Shown here: one piece after another, positions 38,466 through 43,339 of the stretch | How positions within the stretch are numbered: the stretch's first letter is position 1 | How the letters are laid out: every line of letters starts with the position of its first letter | Source: a virus | IMG/VR virus record: IMGVR_UViG_3300037264_003789 | Coordinates: 1 to 43,339 of that record | Direction: 5' to 3' (one strand) | Length of the DNA: 43,339 nt | Notes under the pieces: model-generated | Told to the model about the DNA's origin: nothing | Databases searched by the model: none | Seen by the model: the letters and a program-made list of their open reading frames with translations, nothing else | Program-made: the position numbers and the translations under genes

Positions 38466-39782
38466 TTATATAAAGTCCTCAGGCGCACACCGCATTGTTT
38501 TATAATTAACTCTTACACGTACTTGTTGATGACTAGGTCCTTTACGATTCTTAACGATCCATAATCTGAATTGTGGGATATCCATCTTGTGTTCGTCTTC
38601 TGTCTGATTAATGGTTACACAATAATCAATTGGCATCGCTTTACCAAATGATTGAGATACTTTATTTAGCCCAATGTGCTCTGATTCACCACTCAAACCA
38701 TCTCGATTAGTTTGTGTTGCAGACATTACGAGAACATCTAAATTCTTCGCCAATCCACATAATTGTGTTGATGTTTTTGCTTGTCTTAAATATTCATCTT
38801 TGTTGTCACTTGGGTTCCTTGATAACATTAGATCCAGATAATCAATGATGATCATGTCTGGTTTCCAATTTTCTGTTCGTTTCTTAACATCAATAAATTG
38901 AATTATTGAGTCAACAGTTATCTCTTCTGGAGCCCATTCGGTCACTATTAATCTACCATTTGTAGAATTGCGTAATTTTTCAAGCTTTTGTTCAATGGCG
39001 TTTTGATTTTCAAATCTTGCTGCTATAATTTCGTCGGTAAATGATCCCATGTATCGAAGCATAGTATCTTGAGTAGAATTCTCTAATGTTATATGCAATA
39101 CGTTTAAGCCCTTTTCAACTGCTATACGACCAGCATGGACCAATAATATTGATTTACCACGACCAGTTGGTGCCATCCACAAAAACACTTCACCTCTGCT
39201 TGGGCCGCCATTGTTTAAATAAATGTCTAATGCTGGGAATCCAGTCGTGAAGCGCTCTTTTGTGTCTTCAGCGAACAACTTATCAATATTTTGAAAGAAA
39301 TCAACACCAGTGTTTGTTAAGTCAGTGATGCGACGTGCTTTTTCAAAAATTTCCTCTATCGTATCATAATCTTTACGTAACCATGCCTGATGGGCGTCCT
39401 CACTAAATACCAATCCGTAAGCTTTGTTTCTAGTCCACTCTAGCAAGCGGCTCTTGATAACTGGAATGTCGCGATAATTCGATTTGCGATGAATTGTTTC
39501 CAATACTAAATCTAAATCATCATCTTCAGCCTTTAGATTTTTTAGCGCAATATCTTCAACCATTCCACGGGTTGGTATGACGCTATGTTCTTTATATTGT
39601 TGTTCTATAATTGTATAAACGAATTGGTGTTCTGCTTTTACGAAATGCTTAACGCCACTTAAATGTTGACCAACTTGTATGAAGAATTCTGGCATATCGA
39701 ACGCCAGAGCAATAATAGCTTTTTCTTCGTTAATGCCAAATGGCCTTTCGCCAGCCATAGACTCGCTGTTATCGGTTGTCAT
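38466..39782 (-). CDS. DnaB-like replicative helicase
   Basis: The 438-residue protein has an N-terminal helical domain (EEKAIIALAFDMPEFF, then QFVYTIIEQQY) and a RecA-fold core with Walker A APTGRGKS (204-211), the Glu of ITLEN (E234), Walker B MIIIDYLDLML (310-320) and an SATQTNRDGL motif. A C-terminal IVKNRKGPSH resembles the DnaB arginine-finger region. It unwinds DNA at the fork as a hexamer. No TOPRIM primase domain is fused, and no primase is seen. Confidence 0.9.
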   Translation of the reverse strand: MTTDNSESMAGERPFGINEEKAIIALAFDMPEFFIQVGQHLSGVKHFVKAEHQFVYTIIEQQYKEHSVIPTRGMVEDIALKNLKAEDDDLDLVLETIHRKSNYRDIPVIKSRLLEWTRNKAYGLVFSEDAHQAWLRKDYDTIEEIFEKARRITDLTNTGVDFFQNIDKLFAEDTKERFTTGFPALDIYLNNGGPSRGEVFLWMAPTGRGKSILLVHAGRIAVEKGLNVLHITLENSTQDTMLRYMGSFTDEIIAARFENQNAIEQKLEKLRNSTNGRLIVTEWAPEEITVDSIIQFIDVKKRTENWKPDMIIIDYLDLMLSRNPSDNKDEYLRQAKTSTQLCGLAKNLDVLVMSATQTNRDGLSGESEHIGLNKVSQSFGKAMPIDYCVTINQTEDEHKMDIPQFRLWIVKNRKGPSHQQVRVRVNYKTMRCAPEDFI

Positions 39783-39796
39783 GCTTTAAGTACGTG

Positions 39797-40486
39797 TTAG
39801 TCTGTACCGCCACAGAGTGATATTCTTAATGCCAATAATCTAGACATTTTTCGATCTAGAGATGCCGCTGCCAAATTAATAGCTTCACACTTAGTGATTA
39901 ACTCACGCTCTTTAAAATAAATATTTTCTTTAAATCGTGGTTTACCAGACAGCGTCAAGCCAGGAGATAACTTAAGTGTAGTTAACGATAAAGAATACAT
40001 ATATTCTCTGTTACTTGGTTGTTTCATAATACCAGTAACTTGATAATCTTCTAAAAATCCGATGTTAGCAGATGCTTTAACATATACTGTGTCTTTGATA
40101 TTGTATCGTGGTTCATTTGGGCCAGGATTCGGTTGAGGCACTGGTATTGGATCGATGTATGTGCCACCTTGAACCCCATTACATTCATCAATCATAAATT
40201 GTGTACGATTGATTCTAATCTCAACGTTGTTAATTGCTGTTTGAATTGCTTCACATAAAGTGAATAACTCAGACTCTTCATAAAACAAATCTCTCGATTC
40301 TTTCAAATCAATACGATCACCAACCGTCTGTTCTGTTGGTGGTTTTTGTTCTATGAATATCTGATATACCCAAACATCTGGAGACGTCTGTTTTAGAGCA
40401 CCTATTTTATAGGCCTCTAATTCACCTAGTGCTGCAGACTCAACTAGGTAAACAACTTCTCCAATTTTAAAATGTGGTGCGGCCAT
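39797..40486 (-). CDS. Protein with two tandem copies of one domain
   Basis: Residues 5-105 and 126-229 are repeats: FKIGEVVYLVESAALGELEAYKI aligns with YNIKDTVYVKASANIGFLEDYQV, and YEESELFTLCEAIQTAI aligns with FKERELITKCEAINLAA. A Pro-rich linker (DPIPVPQPNPGPNEP) joins them. Each unit is a beta barrel-like part then a helix pair. It sits between RecA and helicase. Function is unknown, possibly a structural or assembly protein by resemblance to other phage KOW-like units. Confidence 0.7.
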   Translation of the reverse strand: MAAPHFKIGEVVYLVESAALGELEAYKIGALKQTSPDVWVYQIFIEQKPPTEQTVGDRIDLKESRDLFYEESELFTLCEAIQTAINNVEIRINRTQFMIDECNGVQGGTYIDPIPVPQPNPGPNEPRYNIKDTVYVKASANIGFLEDYQVTGIMKQPSNREYMYSLSLTTLKLSPGLTLSGKPRFKENIYFKERELITKCEAINLAAASLDRKMSRLLALRISLCGGTD

Positions 40487-41544
40487 TATTCACTTTCAAC
40501 TATTAATGTATCTTCTGGGGCTGGTAGCTCTTCATCAACAATCTCCACCGGTTTTAAATTTAACTGGTTACGCAATTCTGCAACAAGCATTTGTAATTGT
40601 TCTGGTGTTTCTAGCGCCTCTCGTAGCTTCGCATAACCATTATAACTCTTATTTTCATACTTCAACATAGATCCAGCTTTCTTGATAACACCAAGATTAA
40701 CTGCTGTATCAATGGCATCACCCACTTCGTCAATGCCCTTACCGAACACGATATCAAACTCAGCTATTTTAAATGGTGATGCAACTTTATTCTTGACTAC
40801 TTTTACTTTTACACGATTACCAGTTGGATCAGAATCCTTGTTAGCTTTAATAGATTCTAACTTCCTAATATCAAGACGGACGCTTGAGTAGAATTTTAAT
40901 GCACGCCCACCTGGGGTTGTTTCTGGAGAACCAAACATTACACCAATCTTCTCACGTAACTGGTTTACAAATACTAAAGCAGTATTGGTTTTATGAACTA
41001 CGCCAGTAAGCTTACGCAATGCTTTACTTAATAGTCGAGCTTGGGCTCCAATGTTTGCATCGGTCATTTCGCCATCTAATTCAGCTTGCGGCACTAACGC
41101 CGCGACCGAGTCAACTACAATAATATCTACTTGACCTGTTTTTGCAAGCTTCTCAACAATAGTCATTGCTTGTTCGCCAGAGTCTGGCTGTGAGAATATT
41201 AATTTATCAAAATTAACACCAACATTACCAGCATATACTGGGTCTATAGCATTCTCTGTATCAATATAGGCTGCCACTCCACCATTTCTTTGAATGTTTG
41301 CTACTAATTCAAGACATAGTGTTGTTTTACCACTGGCTTCAGGCCCATATATTTCAGTGACTCTACCACGTGGCACGCCACCAATACCAAGTGCCATATC
41401 TAATGATATTGAGCCAGTTGGTATACCTACTACGCCTTTTACTACAAGATTACCTTGATAGATAGTCCCATCACCAAATTGCTTCCGCAACTCAGCGATT
41501 GTAGCATCTAAATCTTTGTGTTCAATATTCTTATCTTTTGCCAT
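40486..41544 (-). CDS. recA: RecA recombinase
   Basis: The 352-residue protein is bacterial-type RecA: Walker A GPEASGKT (67-74), [10 protein letters not shown] (94-102, with Asn replacing the usual His), Walker B IIVVD (141-145), [20 protein letters not shown] (loop L2, 194-213) and a C-terminal domain. It catalyses strand exchange and may support replication restart. Phages with their own RecA often have a UvsY- and gp32-like pair, present here. Its start lies 14 nt inside the upstream gene. Confidence 0.95.
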   Translation of the reverse strand: MAKDKNIEHKDLDATIAELRKQFGDGTIYQGNLVVKGVVGIPTGSISLDMALGIGGVPRGRVTEIYGPEASGKTTLCLELVANIQRNGGVAAYIDTENAIDPVYAGNVGVNFDKLIFSQPDSGEQAMTIVEKLAKTGQVDIIVVDSVAALVPQAELDGEMTDANIGAQARLLSKALRKLTGVVHKTNTALVFVNQLREKIGVMFGSPETTPGGRALKFYSSVRLDIRKLESIKANKDSDPTGNRVKVKVVKNKVASPFKIAEFDIVFGKGIDEVGDAIDTAVNLGVIKKAGSMLKYENKSYNGYAKLREALETPEQLQMLVAELRNQLNLKPVEIVDEELPAPEDTLIVESE

Positions 41545-41953
41545 TTTCGGCCTCCATTTTTTCTTTCAATTTCTTGACAGCTTTGTCTACGTATGCTCGA
41601 GATTCTACTTTCAGCGGAATTCGATATTTCTTACATAATTCGGTTGCTTTACTATGATCAATTTCTAACATCTTACTTACTATTTGTGGAATATCAATAG
41701 TAGCACTACCAGTTTTAGCTAACTTATGTTCTAAAACACTTGGTTGATATGATGCTATTAGACGTATATCTGATGGTGGTACACGTATAATAGTAGATTG
41801 TTTGGCCAATATACAATCTCTATCTATGAAACCTACTATTGCCCAATCCCCCTTAGGTGCTGTTGGTCTTCCTGGTGGTCCAGATAAATATTTTATGTTC
41901 TTTGTGTGGACTAAACGGACAACGTCGAATTGATTTAGAGTATTATATTCCAT
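41531..41953 (-). CDS. Hypothetical basic protein upstream of RecA
   Basis: [20 protein letters not shown] opens a beta-rich N-terminal half ([17 protein letters not shown], a likely SH3/KOW-type barrel). The C-terminal half is a basic helix ([16 protein letters not shown]). The ATG at 41953 is chosen because the earlier candidate codon is TTG. It overlaps recA by 14 nt and so is co-translated. It might accompany RecA loading; that is inference. Confidence 0.6.
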   Translation of the reverse strand: MEYNTLNQFDVVRLVHTKNIKYLSGPPGRPTAPKGDWAIVGFIDRDCILAKQSTIIRVPPSDIRLIASYQPSVLEHKLAKTGSATIDIPQIVSKMLEIDHSKATELCKKYRIPLKVESRAYVDKAVKKLKEKMEAENGKR

Positions 41954-42008
41954 ATGGTACCCGATCAAAAGTATTTGTGAAGGTTATTTGTTGCATAGGA
42001 AGGCAAGT

Positions 42009-42827
42009 ATGTCTTTGAATAAAACCGAAAAAGCTATTCTTGAAGCAGTCAACGGATTGCTCCAACAAGATGTAAGACTGGGTTTGTCGATTCATAATGG
42101 TCCAACAGGGTTCGGGAAAACTACCGACCACACCTCACAATTTAGGTGGGAAGGTATAGACGATTTATTTACTCTGAAGGTATCGGGTAGCCCATTTAAA
42201 GATTCGCTAACTTCTGCATTCTTTGCAGTACATAGCCATAAATATATTGACAATCCAACATTCAAACTATCATTTGACAAAGAAATGAAAGCACGAGCAC
42301 TACCATCGCATGTCAGAGAAGAATCATTAAAACATGTCGACAACATAATTGAAGACCTATCTGCTAAGAAACCATCAGAACTAGATTCTGGATGGAACCC
42401 TGATATGAAGGGCATAGTTGATGTAACATCTAATGCCGATCACCATGACGCAAAACCAACTGAACCATTTACTGGTGGTGGTCCAGCTCCAGATGGTAAA
42501 CATGATCTAGGGAAACAAGTTGGTGAATCGCGCTTAAAATCGCGTAAATTAACAGAAGCATTATCAAGTACATATCGAATAGTATCAGCAACACCATCAC
42601 TAAACCCAAGCCCAGACTGGGAAGGTGCCTTTAATGCGTTAGACGTTGTTGTTGATATCAATGGCAGACGCTATAATGGTCAAATAGGCTTCGAAATTGA
42701 TGGCAGAGACGCTGAACTTGAAGGATTCCCACCAGAGATTGCTGACAATTGGGATTGGAACGCTATATGGGATAATGCTTCCAATACTAATATGATAGAA
42801 ACTGCTCTTGCACAGATGATGGAATAA
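42009..42827 (+). CDS. Hypothetical 272-residue protein
   Basis: AGGAAGG precedes the ATG, favouring MSLNKTEKAILEAVNGLLQQ over a TTG further upstream. GPTGFGKTT (residues 32-40) resembles a P-loop but lies in a context without Walker B, so it may be fortuitous. The middle is helical, and then a Gly/Pro-rich linker (PFTGGGPAPDGKHDLGK) leads to a C-terminal domain (VVDINGRRYNGQIGFE). It diverges from the RecA operon. No family is recognised. Confidence 0.6.
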   Translation: MSLNKTEKAILEAVNGLLQQDVRLGLSIHNGPTGFGKTTDHTSQFRWEGIDDLFTLKVSGSPFKDSLTSAFFAVHSHKYIDNPTFKLSFDKEMKARALPSHVREESLKHVDNIIEDLSAKKPSELDSGWNPDMKGIVDVTSNADHHDAKPTEPFTGGGPAPDGKHDLGKQVGESRLKSRKLTEALSSTYRIVSATPSLNPSPDWEGAFNALDVVVDINGRRYNGQIGFEIDGRDAELEGFPPEIADNWDWNAIWDNASNTNMIETALAQMME

Positions 42828-43339
42828 TGTTAACTCAAGTTCATTGCGTCAAATGTGGTAAGATTCTCAGAATCGATACTGAGAAAGAAAAAGCCTTGTG
42901 TCCAAAATGCCAGCAAGTTGGTACCAAAAAAGATTTAGAAGCCATGGCAAAACCATCTGTAACATTGGCAACAGAAAACATTCAATTCTCGCTTGCTCCA
43001 AATAATATTAAACGCAACTTAGGATCATATCTTAGTTGTTTGTATACAATTTTAAGGTCAGCTGGCAACAAGTTTACAGTAAAAGAATGGTGTGAAAAAG
43101 TCGGTACAGACAAGTTTTATGAGGGTGTTGAATATAGTTTGCTAATGCAAGAAGCCTTCCATGATGATGTAGACCATAGCAATGAAGATGGCTATGTTAT
43201 TAAAGAAACGCCACCACAACCTACAGAACCACAATCAGAAGTTCAAGTTGTAAAATTAGTACGAGCTGGAAACAATACACTCACAGCACAAGTTTCTTAC
43301 AGGGGCCATAATGGCATATTGCGTATACAACGTTTTGGT
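42827..43339 (+). CDS. Zinc-ribbon protein, N-terminal part (runs off right edge)
   Basis: The 171 visible codons start MLTQVHCVKCGKIL and continue ALCPKCQQVG, giving Cys pairs at C7/C10 and C25/C28, a classical zinc ribbon. A helical part follows (SCLYTILRSAGNKFTVKEWC), then an acidic/Pro-rich linker and LVRAGNNTLTAQVSYRG. The start overlaps the preceding stop as TAATG. No stop is reached. It may be a transcription- or replication-associated protein. Confidence 0.7.
   Translation, partial: MLTQVHCVKCGKILRIDTEKEKALCPKCQQVGTKKDLEAMAKPSVTLATENIQFSLAPNNIKRNLGSYLSCLYTILRSAGNKFTVKEWCEKVGTDKFYEGVEYSLLMQEAFHDDVDHSNEDGYVIKETPPQPTEPQSEVQVVKLVRAGNNTLTAQVSYRGHNGILRIQRFG

Noticed and set aside
42102-42130. 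GPTGFGKTT as a true P-loop in the 42009-42827 product
   Set aside because: No Walker B or other NTPase motif follows at a suitable distance, so it is not used to name the protein.

Overview
The window looks like tailed-phage DNA, probably from a large phage of a Gram-negative host. It is gene-dense and almost entirely on the minus strand, with many start/stop overlaps. It carries a full phage replication and recombination set: family A DNA polymerase, DnaB-type helicase, RecA, gp32-like ssDNA-binding protein, UvsY-like mediator and flap/5' exonuclease. It also has sugar-modification enzymes, two lipoproteins and many zinc-ribbon miniproteins. No tRNA, rRNA, CRISPR array or insertion sequence was seen.

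There are two zones of very different base composition. Positions 1 to about 3,900 are GC-rich, with small hypothetical genes that have strong GGAGGG-type ribosome sites, terminator-like hairpins and a ten-copy GTA[AC]C[AC]CACC motif. From about 4,030 onward the DNA is AT-rich and that motif was not noticed. The change falls in and just beyond the C-terminal tail of the first AT-rich gene. The contig is therefore either a chimera or a genome with a sharp mosaic boundary; the zones should be treated separately until read coverage is checked.

3.9-15.8 kb: the standout region. Twenty-eight diverged genes for proteins of about 80-180 residues lie head to tail on the minus strand, many with 4-nt ATGA overlaps. 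They share an N-terminal helix (M-x-L-x-D-I-I-x-x-W-L), a beta-rich core and a C-terminal helix (A-D-P-x-F-F-x-K-L-x-x-Y-I). A 29th copy sits on the plus strand at 15.5 kb. I do not recognise the family. A few unrelated genes are interspersed: a YegP-like (DUF1508) protein, zinc-binding proteins and a C2H2/NUMOD3-like fragment. A Thg1-like 3'-5' polymerase gene lies immediately upstream and overlaps the first array gene.

15.8-34 kb: accessory and membrane genes. These include GDP-fucose synthase, two trypsin-fold proteases with a DUF2283-like protein, a Tat-motif miniprotein, an RmlC epimerase, a calcineurin-like phosphoesterase, a prohead-protease-like domain behind a membrane anchor, two glycosyltransferases, a P-loop kinase, an HNH nuclease, two zinc-ribbon miniproteins, a DUF1360-like membrane protein and two lipoproteins.

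34-43.3 kb: the replication/recombination block. In transcription order it encodes a small basic protein, RecA, a two-repeat protein, DnaB-like helicase, an FmdB-like zinc ribbon, PolA, a small protein, UvsY-like protein, gp32-like SSB (with a strong terminator) and 5' exonuclease. A divergent plus-strand pair starts at 42.0 kb and runs off the right edge.
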